A stretch of 64,000 nt of DNA from Streptomyces sp. 378 (GTDB lineage Bacteria; Actinomycetota; Actinomycetes; Streptomycetales; Streptomycetaceae). The notes beneath the pieces were generated by a model. The model worked only from the letters and a program-made list of their open reading frames with translations, was not told where the DNA came from and did not search any database. The stretch is taken from contig NZ_JASKMS010000029.1 of assembly GCF_030124145.1 (NCBI RefSeq), positions 1 to 64,000 on the forward strand, written 5' to 3'. Position numbers and translations under genes: made by a program. Positions 26,126 to 34,984 of the stretch are shown in pieces; within the stretch, counting starts at the first letter, position 1, and each line of letters starts with the position of its first letter.

Positions 26126-26165
26126 GTGTTGCACCATTGCTGCGATCGCACCGAGAGTGCAACAC
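26126..26165. promoter_or_regulatory. Probable PaaX operator between paaX-like and aidB-like genes
   Basis: Perfect arms GTGTTGCAC (26126-26134) and GTGCAACAC (26157-26165) are separated by 22 bases that contain a second palindrome, TGCGATCGCA. It ends eight bases before the AidB-like start, so binding would stop transcription or initiation of that gene. Confidence 0.6.
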
Positions 26166-26172
26166 TCGCGGC

Positions 26173-27852
26173 ATGGTCTCGACACCGGACGAACAGCGGG
26201 CGCACGGCACAACCGCCACGCACGACGTCACCAACCAGGCCCCTCCCCTCACCCCGTACGACGCCTCCGACGACACGGCCCTGCTGGAAGGGCTGCGGCG
26301 GGAGGGCGCCGGGTGGGCCGAGAAGGACCTGCGGCGGCTCGGCAGGCAGGCCGGCAGCGCCCAGGCGCAGAACTGGGCCGAGCTGGCCAACCGGCACGAG
26401 CCGGAGCTGCGGACGCACGACCGGTACGGCAACCGCGTCGACGAGGTCGAATTCCACCCCAGCTGGCACCACCTGATGCGCACGGCGATCGCGGAGGGGC
26501 TGGCCGCCTCGCCCTGGGCGGACGACCGGCCCGGCGCCCATGTCGTCAGGACCGCGGGCGGACTGGTGTGGGGGCACACCGAGGCCGGGCACGGCTGCCC
26601 CACGTCGATGACCTACGCGGCCGTCCCCGCGCTGCGCCGGCAGCCGGAGCTGGCCAAGCTCTACGAACCGCTGCTGACGAGCCGCGAGTACGACCCCGCC
26701 CTGCGGGAGCCCACGGAGAAGCGCGGGCTGCTGGCGGGCATGGGGATGACCGAGAAGCAGGGCGGCTCCGACGTCCGGACGAACACCACGAGGGCCATCC
26801 CGACGGCCGAGCCCGGGGTGTACACGCTGCGCGGGCACAAGTGGTTCACCTCGGCGCCGATGTGCGACGTGTTCCTCGTGCTGGCACAGGCCCCGGGCGG
26901 GCTGTCGTGCTTCCTGGTGCCGCGTGTGCTGCCGGACGGCACCCGCAACACCTTCCGCATCCAGCGGTTGAAGGACAAGCTGGGCAACCGGTCCAACGCC
27001 TCCTGCGAACCCGAGTTCGACGGGACGGTGGCCTGGCTGGTCGGCCCCGAGGGACAGGGCGTCAAGACCATCATCGAGATGGTCAACTGCACCCGGCTGG
27101 ACTGCGTGATGATGTCGGCCGCGCTGATGCGCAAGTCCCTCGTCGAGGCCGGACACCACGCCCGGCACCGCAGCGCGTTCGGCGCCCGGCTGCTGGACCA
27201 GCCGCTGATGCGCAATGTTCTCGCCGATCTGGCGCTGGAGTCCGAGGCCGCCACGACGCTCACCCTGCGGCTGGCCGGGGCGGCCGACCGGGCGATCCGC
27301 GGGGACGAGGGCGAGGCCGCGTTCCGCCGGATCGCCACCGCCGTCGGCAAGTACTGGGTGACCAAGCGGGGCCCGGCCTTCACCGCGGAGGCACTGGAGT
27401 GCCTCGGCGGCAACGGCTACGTCGAGGATTCGGGTATGCCCCGGCACTACCGCGAGGCTCCCCTGCTGTCGATCTGGGAGGGCTCGGGCAACGTCAACGC
27501 CCTCGACGTGCTGCGGGCGCTGCGTCGCGAACCGGGCACCACCGAGGCCCTGTTCGGGGAGCTCGCGCTGGCCCGGGGGGCGGACGCCCGGCTGGACGCG
27601 GCCGTGACACGGCTCAAGGCGGGACTGTCCGAGGCGTCGCAGACGACGGCACGCCGGCTCGTGGAGCAGATGGCGCTGACGCTCCAGGCCTCCCTCCTCG
27701 TCCGGCACGCCCCGCCGGCGGTCGCCGACGGGTTCTGCGCGACGCGACTCGGGGGTGACTGGGGGTACGCGTTCGGCACACTGCCTCAGACGGCGGGCCT
27801 GGACGCGATCGTGGAGCGGGCGCTGCCCGGCCAGGGCGTCGGGGCGGCCTGA
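26173..27852 (+). CDS. AidB-type acyl-CoA dehydrogenase
   Basis: A 559-residue member of the AidB branch of acyl-CoA dehydrogenases. Blocks seen: GHGCPTSMTYAAVPALRRQ, GMGMTEKQGGSDVRTNTTRA, GHKWFTSAPMCDVFLVLAQA, the FAD region RSAFGARLLDQPLMRNVLAD, and ECLGGNGYVEDSGMPRHYRE. E. coli AidB (541 residues) binds DNA and is induced by alkylation; actinobacterial relatives are often under PaaX-type control and may act on branched acyl-CoAs. The exact substrate is unknown. The start is set by position after the operator. Confidence 0.9.
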   Translation: MVSTPDEQRAHGTTATHDVTNQAPPLTPYDASDDTALLEGLRREGAGWAEKDLRRLGRQAGSAQAQNWAELANRHEPELRTHDRYGNRVDEVEFHPSWHHLMRTAIAEGLAASPWADDRPGAHVVRTAGGLVWGHTEAGHGCPTSMTYAAVPALRRQPELAKLYEPLLTSREYDPALREPTEKRGLLAGMGMTEKQGGSDVRTNTTRAIPTAEPGVYTLRGHKWFTSAPMCDVFLVLAQAPGGLSCFLVPRVLPDGTRNTFRIQRLKDKLGNRSNASCEPEFDGTVAWLVGPEGQGVKTIIEMVNCTRLDCVMMSAALMRKSLVEAGHHARHRSAFGARLLDQPLMRNVLADLALESEAATTLTLRLAGAADRAIRGDEGEAAFRRIATAVGKYWVTKRGPAFTAEALECLGGNGYVEDSGMPRHYREAPLLSIWEGSGNVNALDVLRALRREPGTTEALFGELALARGADARLDAAVTRLKAGLSEASQTTARRLVEQMALTLQASLLVRHAPPAVADGFCATRLGGDWGYAFGTLPQTAGLDAIVERALPGQGVGAA

Positions 27853-27986
27853 CCGGCCCGGGCGGCCGACTCGAACTCCGGCCATCGGGCGCAGAGTTCG
27901 CGTACCGTCACCTCCCGATTCCGCTTCGTTGTCGGTGCCTTGGTGCAGACTCCCGGTCAGTGGCACTTCGCCCGGGGGAGGACAAC

Positions 27987-30002
27987 GTGTTCAGGGGGAT
28001 CGACGAGGTCGACTGGGCCTCGCTGCGCCATGCGTACGGCAGCGCAAAGGACGTGCCCGGACTGCTGCGGGGACTGGCCTCCGCCGACCCGGCCGAGCGA
28101 CAGACCGCGCTCGACGCGATGTACGGCGCCGTGCACCACCAGGGCGCTGTGTACGACTCGACGCTCGCCTGTGTTCCGTTCCTCCTCGCGCTCGTCGTCC
28201 GTGAGGAGGTGCCGGACCGGGAGGGCGTGGTGGAACTCCTCGTCAGCATCGGCGACACCGGCAGGCCCCGCGACGATCTCGCGGCCGGAGCGCGTGCGGC
28301 CCTGCGGGCACGGGCCGAGGTCTTCGTCCCGCTCGCCGGGGACGCGGACGCGGGAGTGCGCAGGGCGGTGCCCGGGGCACTCGTGCGGTTCCTCGACCGA
28401 CCGGCGCGGGTGCTCGCCCTGCTGCGTCAGCGGATCACCGTGGAACGGGACGACCGGGTCCTGCTCGCGCTGACGGAGAGCCTCGGTCTCTTCGTCCGGC
28501 GGCACCGCCCGGACGGCGTCGTTCATGCCGCCGAGGCGGTGCGCCTGCTGACCGAGCTGAGCGGACCCCCGTACGGCCCCGGTCTCCGGCTCGCCGCACT
28601 CGGACAGCTCGCGGCGTGTGCCCCGGAGCTGCTCCCCGCCGATCTCGTACCGACCGCCGTCCACCTGCTCAGGGACAGATCCAGGCAACGGGCCCGAGCC
28701 GGGCACCCGTACGACGGGCCGGGCCCGGACACGCTCGCCCGCCGGCTGCGGCGCCTGCGCCCCTCGGACGAGGAGGGCTCCCGGCTGCTGCGGACCCTGC
28801 ACTGCGCGCTCGACGGCCGGGTCGCCGACCGGATCGCCCTGCTGCGCGGGCAGTTGACCAGCCCGGACCCCCTCGACCGGTGCAACGGCGTGTGGATGTC
28901 GGCCGGGCTGCTGCGCGAGTGGCGTACCGGCCATGCGGAGCCCGTCACCCTCATAGGGACCCAACTGGGCTCGGAGGAGGGGCGGTTGCACGACGCGGCG
29001 GTCTCCGTCCTGGTGGAGCTCTTCGCGCTGGCCGCGCCCGCCGCGGACCACCTCCACGCGCTGGTGACCTACCGCCCCGAGCTTCGTGTACGGCACGGGG
29101 AGCGGGGTGCGCCGACTCTGGGCGGCCCGCTCAAGGCACTGGCCCGGGCCGGGGACGCGCGGGCCACACCGGTGCTGGCCGAGCTGCTGGCGGGCCCGGT
29201 CGTCCCGAACGACCTGGGGCTGGTGATACCCCACCTGGGCCGTGCGGCCCTGCCGCTCGCCCCTGCCTTGCGCAGACGGCTCGCGCGCGTGCCGCTCGAC
29301 GCGCCCGACCCGCACGAGCGGGCCGTTCCCCTGCTGTCGGCCCTCGCCGCACTGGGCGACGCCGAGTCCGTTCCGGCGGTGTCACGTCTGCTGCGCGGCC
29401 TGCCGGACGGGCCGCGGCGGCGCGAGACCGTGACGGAAGCGGCGGTTCGAGCCCTCGGCGCGTTCGGCAGCGCCGCGCGCGAGGCGATACCGGATCTGCG
29501 CGGGCTGCTGGAGACCGACTGCGCGGTGGCGGCGGCGGACGCGCTGTGGTCGGTCACGGGCGATGCGGACGCCGTGCTGTCCGTGCTTCTGAGGGAGTTG
29601 GCGGGTTCCGCGAGCGGTCGGCGGCGCCGTGCGGCAGCCGTGCTGGGGCGGCTCGGGCCCGCGGCCCGTCCGGCCCTGCCGGGGTTGCGGGGGATGGCCC
29701 GCTCCGGTGACCCGTGGGAGCGGGTCACGGCCGCGTGCGCGATGTGGCGGGCCACCGATGAGCCCGAGCAGTGCCTTCCCGTCCTCCGCTCCGCCTGGGC
29801 GGAGCACCCGGGCACGCGTCGCACGGTCGCCGGGTGCGTCGCGGTCCTGGGTCCGGCGGGAACACCGCTGCACGATCTACTCCGAGCCGAGCTCGCCTCC
29901 CCCCGGCGGCATCGAACCGACCGCGGTGGCTACGGCATACACCAGGACCTGGAGTTGCTGCGCGTGTGCCGGGAGGCGCTGGCCGGAACAGGGCACCGCT
30001 AG
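27987..30002 (+). CDS. HEAT-repeat protein
   Basis: A 671-residue all-helical protein starting VFRGIDEVDWASLRHAYGS. Repeats of about 30-40 residues with paired helices recur throughout, for example ALVRFLDRPARVLALLRQRI and AAAVLGRLGPAARPALPGLR. No catalytic motif, signal or membrane segment is visible, so a binding scaffold is likely. The GTG at 27987 has GGAGG five bases before it and is better than the GTG at 27960. The stop codon TAG is formed by the left tip of the element at 29999-30131, so the C-terminus may have been altered by that insertion. Confidence 0.8.
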   Translation: MFRGIDEVDWASLRHAYGSAKDVPGLLRGLASADPAERQTALDAMYGAVHHQGAVYDSTLACVPFLLALVVREEVPDREGVVELLVSIGDTGRPRDDLAAGARAALRARAEVFVPLAGDADAGVRRAVPGALVRFLDRPARVLALLRQRITVERDDRVLLALTESLGLFVRRHRPDGVVHAAEAVRLLTELSGPPYGPGLRLAALGQLAACAPELLPADLVPTAVHLLRDRSRQRARAGHPYDGPGPDTLARRLRRLRPSDEEGSRLLRTLHCALDGRVADRIALLRGQLTSPDPLDRCNGVWMSAGLLREWRTGHAEPVTLIGTQLGSEEGRLHDAAVSVLVELFALAAPAADHLHALVTYRPELRVRHGERGAPTLGGPLKALARAGDARATPVLAELLAGPVVPNDLGLVIPHLGRAALPLAPALRRRLARVPLDAPDPHERAVPLLSALAALGDAESVPAVSRLLRGLPDGPRRRETVTEAAVRALGAFGSAAREAIPDLRGLLETDCAVAAADALWSVTGDADAVLSVLLRELAGSASGRRRRAAAVLGRLGPAARPALPGLRGMARSGDPWERVTAACAMWRATDEPEQCLPVLRSAWAEHPGTRRTVAGCVAVLGPAGTPLHDLLRAELASPRRHRTDRGGYGIHQDLELLRVCREALAGTGHR

Positions 30003-30131
30003 TGTGCTGCGCCAGAAATCCGTCGGTAGATCTGTCTCGTCTCGGCGTTCGGATTCTCGCCGCCGACCAGGGGCGTTGACCGTCCGCAGCTCAGCGGGAA
30101 CTACCTAGGAACTTCCGGCGCGGGACACTAG
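29999..30131. mobile_element. MITE-like element, 133 bp with 21-base terminal repeats
   Basis: The ends CTAGTGTGCTGCGCCAGAAA (29999 on) and the complement of ACTTCCGGCGCGGGACACTA (30111 on) match at 17 of 21 positions, and CTAG is the outermost tetramer at both. There is no coding capacity. It looks like the non-autonomous remnant of an insertion sequence and lies between the HEAT-repeat gene and the convergent membrane protein gene, touching both ends of the gap. Confidence 0.6.
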
Positions 30132-30135
30132 GTCC

Positions 30136-30720
30136 TCACCCTGCCGTACGCCCCCACATCGGGCCGAAGCGGGACCACTCGACGTCCCACTGGTCGAGGC
30201 GGCGACGCTCCAGACGGCCGCACAGGGCCCGGCCGCCGAACAGGGGCAAGGCCGCGGCGCAGCCGCCCGCCACACCGCCGATGAGGAAGGCGCGCACGCG
30301 GGCCTGGGACACGGTGACGGGCCGGGTGACCTGGTGGCCCTCGGGATCCGTCCACACCGTGACCGGCGTGCCGGCGGCGCTGCCCGCCGGCACCCGTAGC
30401 CGGCCGGAGTGCCCGGAACCGTCGGCGGCGGTCCAGCGTGCCGCCGCCCACACCTGCTCGGCGCGGGACACAGGGGCGTTCGCGGAGGCCGTCCCGGGAG
30501 CGCGCTCGGTGAGCCGTGCCACGACGGGCCGCCATTCCACGCGCTCCCTGGCCAGCCCGTCCTCGACGGACCGGCTCACCGTCGTCCCGGCCAGCACCCC
30601 GGCGAACGCGGTGAGCACCCACACGCCCAGCACGATCCAGGCCTCCACTCTGTCCGCACGGCGCTTGAGCGGATTGCGCCGCCAGCGCCACAGCCACACC
30701 CTCGGACCACGTACCGCCAT
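30136..30720 (-). CDS. Rv1733c-like membrane protein
   Basis: A 194-residue protein with two membrane helices (AWIVLGVWVLTAFAGVLAGT near residues 25-45 and AFLIGGVAGGCAAALPLFGG near residues 145-165) and an extracellular loop between them with a beta-rich sequence. The N-terminus is very basic (RVWLWRWRRNPLKRRADRVE). This is the layout of actinobacterial Rv1733c-type proteins of unknown role. GGAGGAGG precedes the ATG. Confidence 0.7.
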   Translation of the reverse strand: MAVRGPRVWLWRWRRNPLKRRADRVEAWIVLGVWVLTAFAGVLAGTTVSRSVEDGLARERVEWRPVVARLTERAPGTASANAPVSRAEQVWAAARWTAADGSGHSGRLRVPAGSAAGTPVTVWTDPEGHQVTRPVTVSQARVRAFLIGGVAGGCAAALPLFGGRALCGRLERRRLDQWDVEWSRFGPMWGRTAG

Positions 30721-31002
30721 CGGAGGCCTCCTCCTCACGAGCCCGCGGCCATCCCGCCGCCCTCCCCATACGGACGGCGGCGCCCGGACGCTCACCGCAT
30801 CCGGGTGGGCGGGCCGACCCCCACCGGCCCCGGCCTCCGCGAGCGGCTCCCCGGAGCGGTCCGCCGCGCTGCCCGAGCGCACCGCCGACACCCCGCTGAC
30901 CTGCGAGGGAGCGGGCTGCGGAGGTGACTGTCAGTGGTCGGGTGCAGACTGGCCGGTGTCTGGGACGAAGGCGTCGACGACGACGCCGCGGAGGTGATCG
31001 GC

Positions 31003-32091
31003 ATGACCGAGGTTCTGCTCGCCGTGGGCACGCGCAAAGGCCTGTTCATCGGGCGCCGGCGAGGTGGTGGCACCTGGGAGTTCGACGAAAGCCCCTACTT
31101 CAACGCGCAGGCCGTGTACTCGATCGCCATCGACACCCGGGCCGGAGCCCCGCGGCTGCTGGCCGGCGGGGACAGCGCGCACTGGGGCCCGTCCGTGTTC
31201 CACTCCGACGATCTCGGCCGGACCTGGACCGAACCGGCCCATCCGGCCGTGAAGTTCCCGAAAGACACCGGGGCGTCCCTGGAGCGGGTGTGGCAGTTGC
31301 ACCCGGCCGCCGCCGAGCCGGACGTGGTGTACGCGGGCACCGAACCGGCGGCGCTGTACCGCTCGGAGGACCGCGGGGAGACGTTCGAGCTGGTCCGGCC
31401 CCTGTGGGAGCACCCCACGAGGTCGAAGTGGGTGCCCGGCGGCGGCGGGGAGGGACTGCACACCGTCCTCACGGACGCGCGCGACTCCCAGGCGGTGACG
31501 GTCGCCGTCTCGACCGCCGGCGTGTTCCGCACACGGGACGGCGGGGCGAGCTGGGCACCCTCCAACTCGGGTGTCTCCGCGGTGTTCCTGCCCGACCCGA
31601 ATCCGGAGTTCGGCCAGTGCGTGCACAAGGTCACGCGGGATGCGGTCAGCCCGGACCGGCTGTATCTCCAGAACCACTGGGGGGTGTACCGCAGCGACGA
31701 CGCGGGCGCGCACTGGACGGACATCGGCGAGGGCCTGCCGTCCACCTTCGGTTTCGCGGCGGCGGCGCATCCGCACCGGGGTGACACGGCGTATGTGTTC
31801 CCGATCAACGCCGACGCCGACCGGGTCCCGGCCGACCACCGGTGCCGGGTCTACCGGACGGCGGACGCGGGCAAGAGCTGGGAGCCGCTCTCGGCGGGGC
31901 TGCCCCAGGACGACCACTACGGCACGGTCCTGCGCGACGCGATGTGCACGGACGACGCCGATCCGGCGGGCGTCTACTTCGGCAACCGCAACGGCGAGGT
32001 GTACGCGTCGTCGGACGACGGCGACAGCTGGCGGCAACTGGCGTCGCATCTTCCGGACGTGCTGTGCGTGCGGGCCGCGGTCGTCGGCTGA
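31003..32091 (+). CDS. BNR/Asp-box beta-propeller protein
   Basis: A 362-residue sialidase-fold protein with six Asp-box-like repeats: SDDLGRTWTE, SEDRGETFEL, TRDGGASWAP, SDDAGAHWTD, TADAGKSWEP and SDDGDSWRQL. No signal peptide is seen and the sialidase arginine triad is not evident, so it is better called a YCF48/BNR-like propeller than an enzyme. GGAGGTGAT before the ATG is an almost perfect ribosome site. Role unknown. Confidence 0.8.
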   Translation: MTEVLLAVGTRKGLFIGRRRGGGTWEFDESPYFNAQAVYSIAIDTRAGAPRLLAGGDSAHWGPSVFHSDDLGRTWTEPAHPAVKFPKDTGASLERVWQLHPAAAEPDVVYAGTEPAALYRSEDRGETFELVRPLWEHPTRSKWVPGGGGEGLHTVLTDARDSQAVTVAVSTAGVFRTRDGGASWAPSNSGVSAVFLPDPNPEFGQCVHKVTRDAVSPDRLYLQNHWGVYRSDDAGAHWTDIGEGLPSTFGFAAAAHPHRGDTAYVFPINADADRVPADHRCRVYRTADAGKSWEPLSAGLPQDDHYGTVLRDAMCTDDADPAGVYFGNRNGEVYASSDDGDSWRQLASHLPDVLCVRAAVVG

Positions 32092-32190
32092 GACGCGGAT
32101 GAAACGGGGGACGAGTCGGAGGACGAGGTCGCGGAGCAGTCTTGGCCACCGGTTGATCGCCGTTGCCCGTACGGCAGTAGGGTGACGCCC

Positions 32191-32868
32191 GTGGCACCAC
32201 GACCTTTGCATGAGATCGTCGAAGCGGGCTGGGCGAAGGCCCTGGAACCGGTGAGCGAACGCGTCGCCGCGATGGGGGACTTCCTCCGCGCGGAGATCGC
32301 CGCGGGACGCACCTACCTGCCGGCCGGGCCGAACGTCCTGCGGGCCTTCCAGCAGCCCTTCGACGACGTGCGCGTCCTGATCGTCGGTCAGGACCCGTAC
32401 CCGACTCCGGGGCACGCGGTGGGGCTGTCGTTCTCGGTCCCGCCCGAGGTGCGACCGCTGCCCGGCAGCCTCATCAACATCTACCGGGAGCTGACCGCCG
32501 ACCTGGGACTCCCCCAGCCGTCCAGCGGCGACCTCACGCCGTGGACGCAGCAGGGCGTGCTGCTGCTCAACAGGGCGCTGACCACCGCCCCGCGCAAGCC
32601 CGGTGCCCACCGCGGCAAGGGCTGGGAGGAGGTCACGGAGCAGGCCATCCGGGCCCTGGCGGGGCGCGGAAAGCCGCTGGTGTCCATCCTGTGGGGCCGT
32701 GACGCCCGCAATCTGCGTCCGCTCCTCGGCGATCTGCCCTCCGTCGAATCCGCCCATCCCTCCCCCATGTCGGCCGACCGGGGTTTCTTCGGCTCCCGTC
32801 CGTTCAGCCGGGCGAACGACCTGCTGATCCGTCAGGGTGGCCAACCGGTGGACTGGCGCCTGCCGTGA
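32191..32868 (+). CDS. ung: Uracil-DNA glycosylase, family 1
   Basis: A 225-residue family-1 uracil-DNA glycosylase. The water-activating loop GQDPYPTPGHAVGLSFS (Asp near residue 68) and the minor-groove loop HPSPMSADRGFFGSRPFSRA are both intact. It excises uracil from DNA in base-excision repair. GTG at 32191 is preferred over GTG at 32182 because of AGGGTGA before it; both are in frame. The stop overlaps the start of the next gene (GTGA). Confidence 0.9.
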   Translation: MAPRPLHEIVEAGWAKALEPVSERVAAMGDFLRAEIAAGRTYLPAGPNVLRAFQQPFDDVRVLIVGQDPYPTPGHAVGLSFSVPPEVRPLPGSLINIYRELTADLGLPQPSSGDLTPWTQQGVLLLNRALTTAPRKPGAHRGKGWEEVTEQAIRALAGRGKPLVSILWGRDARNLRPLLGDLPSVESAHPSPMSADRGFFGSRPFSRANDLLIRQGGQPVDWRLP

Positions 32869-33851
32869 CCGGGGCGCCGGAGGGTTCGGGGTTCCTCGCC
32901 GTGGACTCCGGCGGCTCGGGTGTCCGTGCCGTGCTGGGGACCGCCGAGCGCGGTCCGCTCGCCCGGCGGGCCTCCGACCAGCCGGTCCGCACGGGCGAAC
33001 GGGGCATCGACCCCGAGGACCTCATGGCACGACTCGTGCCGCTGGTGCGTGCCTTGACCGCCGAGGCCGGACCGGTGCAGTTGACCACTGTGGTCGTCGG
33101 CGCCGCCGGGCTGGCGTCCCTGGGCGACGGTCTGCGCGCCGAACTGCCGGGCGCCCTGGCCCGGGAGTGGGGCGTGCGCAGGGTCGCGCTGGCCGCCGAC
33201 GCCGTGACCGCGTACGTGGGGGCGCTCGGGCCACGTCCCGGTGCCGTGATCGCCGGCGGTACGGGCCTGATCGCCGTCGGCACCGATCTCACCGGCTGGC
33301 GGCGTGCGGACGGCTGGGGGCATCTGCTCGGCGACTGCGGGGGCGGTGCCTGGATCGGCCGGGCCGGTCTCGATGCGGCGCTGCGTGCCCACGACGGGCG
33401 TGCGGACGGCTCGGCCCGGCTACTGACCTGCGCCGAGGAGGTGTTCGGGCCCGTCGCAGGGCTGCCCGGCGCGCTGTACCCCCGTCCGGACCGGCCCGCC
33501 GTCCTCGCCTCCTTCGCGCCTCGTGTGGCCGCCTGCGCGGACGAGGATCCGGTCGCGGCGGGCATCCTGCGCGCCGCCGCCCGGCACATGGCCGACTCCG
33601 CGGCGGCCGTGTGCCCCTCCGGCGGTGAGCCGTGTGTCGCCGTCACCGGGGGCCTGTTCAGGCTGGGCGACCCGCTGCTCGGGCCGGTGGACGAGGAATT
33701 GGCGCGGCGGTTGCCGCGGGCACGGCGGGTGCCGGCCGAGGGCGATCCGCTGCACGGCGCGGTGCGCATCGCCGCCGAGCTGGGCACCGGTTCGCTCACA
33801 CTGCCGGGTGACGAGAGGATGTTGTCCGTGACCATCCGGTCGGGTGATTGA
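32865..33851 (+). CDS. N-acetylglucosamine kinase, BadF/BadG family
   Basis: A 328-residue ASKHA-fold kinase. The phosphate-1 loop is AVDSGGSGVRAVLG, the adenosine/phosphate blocks are VIAGGTGLIAVG and WGHLLGDCGGGAWIG, and AVTGGLFRLGDPLL comes near the end. The family phosphorylates N-acetylglucosamine and similar hexosamines. It is translationally coupled to ung by a four-base overlap, though the functions look unrelated. A DasR-like site lies 2.2 kb away, in front of a different gene. Confidence 0.8.
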   Translation: MTGAPEGSGFLAVDSGGSGVRAVLGTAERGPLARRASDQPVRTGERGIDPEDLMARLVPLVRALTAEAGPVQLTTVVVGAAGLASLGDGLRAELPGALAREWGVRRVALAADAVTAYVGALGPRPGAVIAGGTGLIAVGTDLTGWRRADGWGHLLGDCGGGAWIGRAGLDAALRAHDGRADGSARLLTCAEEVFGPVAGLPGALYPRPDRPAVLASFAPRVAACADEDPVAAGILRAAARHMADSAAAVCPSGGEPCVAVTGGLFRLGDPLLGPVDEELARRLPRARRVPAEGDPLHGAVRIAAELGTGSLTLPGDERMLSVTIRSGD

Positions 33852-33961
33852 TCCGACCGTATCCGGTTCGTACGCAACTCATCAGACAAAACGGGACGGA
33901 TACCGCTCACCTGCACCCTCCCCGAACAGGGGAACCCAAGAAGCCAGTAACATGCGGCGCC

Positions 33962-34885
33962 ATGAGTTCCCCCACTGGGCCCGCGGATGGCCTGCCCGTA
34001 CGAATGCCGCGCCCCCGCCAGCCCGGACGGCACCGCCGTCCCGAGCCGCTGGTTGCTCCCGAGGGCGCGCCCGCGCTCGTCCTCGCCGTGCCGGGGACGC
34101 CCAGTAGCGCCACGCGCAGCCTCGCCGAGGAGGTCGTGAGCATCGCCCGCTCCGAGCTCCCCGGCCTCGACGCCCGCATCGGCTACCTCGACGGGGACAA
34201 CGCGGAGTTCCCCTCGCTGCAGGCCGTGCTCGTGCACGCCGCCGAGGAGCGCACGGCCCGTTTCGAGCAGGCCCGCGCCGCCGGCATGGACGTCAAGATG
34301 CCCGACGGCCCCGTCGCCGTCGTCGTGCCGCTGCTCGCCGGCCCGGACAGCGCGCTGCTGCGCCAGGTCCGCCAGGCCCTCATGGAGAGCCGTGTCGCCG
34401 CCGAGCTGACCGATGTCCTCGGCCCGCACCCACTGCTCGCCGAGGCGCTGCACGTGCGGCTGTCCGAGGCCGGTCTGGCCCGTGCCGACCGTGCCCGGCT
34501 GTTCACCGTGGCGACCGCCGCGGACGGCATCGTCCTGGCCTCCGTGGGCGGTGACGAGGCCGTGCAGGCGGCCGGGATCACCGGCATGCTGCTCGCCGCG
34601 CGCCTCGCCGTGCCGGTGATGGCGGCGGCCCTGGACCAGGAGGGCTCCATCGCGTCCGTCGCCGAGCAGTTGCGTTCCTCGGGCTCGCACCAGCTGGCGC
34701 TCGCGCCGTATCTGATCGGCCCGGAGATCGAGCCGGGCCTGGTCGAGGAGGCCGCGAAGGAGGCGGGCTGCTCCGCCGCCGAGTCGCTCGGCCCGTACCC
34801 GGCGATCGGCAAGCTGGCGCTGGCCAAGTACACGACCGCCCTGGGCATCGCGCCGCAGCAGGCGCAGAGCGCGCCGGTCCGCTGA
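33962..34885 (+). CDS. CbiX/sirohydrochlorin-chelatase-like protein, degenerate first site
   Basis: A 307-residue two-domain protein of the CbiX chelatase fold. The usual first-site AHGSRDP is replaced by AVPGTPSSA, so the first catalytic His is missing; GPHPLLAEAL keeps a later His and the second half has APYLIGPE and GPYPAIGKLAL. It may be a non-catalytic or altered relative of the siroheme enzymes. There is no ribosome site; TAACAT at 33948-33953 is eight bases before the ATG, a spacing expected for a leaderless transcript. A strong terminator follows. Confidence 0.7.
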   Translation: MSSPTGPADGLPVRMPRPRQPGRHRRPEPLVAPEGAPALVLAVPGTPSSATRSLAEEVVSIARSELPGLDARIGYLDGDNAEFPSLQAVLVHAAEERTARFEQARAAGMDVKMPDGPVAVVVPLLAGPDSALLRQVRQALMESRVAAELTDVLGPHPLLAEALHVRLSEAGLARADRARLFTVATAADGIVLASVGGDEAVQAAGITGMLLAARLAVPVMAAALDQEGSIASVAEQLRSSGSHQLALAPYLIGPEIEPGLVEEAAKEAGCSAAESLGPYPAIGKLALAKYTTALGIAPQQAQSAPVR

Positions 34886-34899
34886 CGCGGGACGTACTT

Positions 34900-34939
34900 A
34901 CGGGAAGGCCCGCTCCGGGTTCGGAGCGGGCCTTCCCGT
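34900..34939. terminator. Bidirectional terminator hairpin
   Basis: Perfect 18-base arms (ACGGGAAGGCCCGCTCCG and its complement) around the four-base loop GGTT, between the CbiX-like gene and the convergent lactonase gene. The length and symmetry suit termination in both directions. Confidence 0.85.
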
Positions 34940-34984
34940 CGTAGGACCGGGCCGTCGGGCGCGGCCTCTCCGGCGCAGGCCGGG

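Noticed and set aside
28523..29315. Open minus-strand frames within the HEAT-repeat gene
   Set aside because: No domain, no ribosome site, and composition typical of GC-biased antisense frames.
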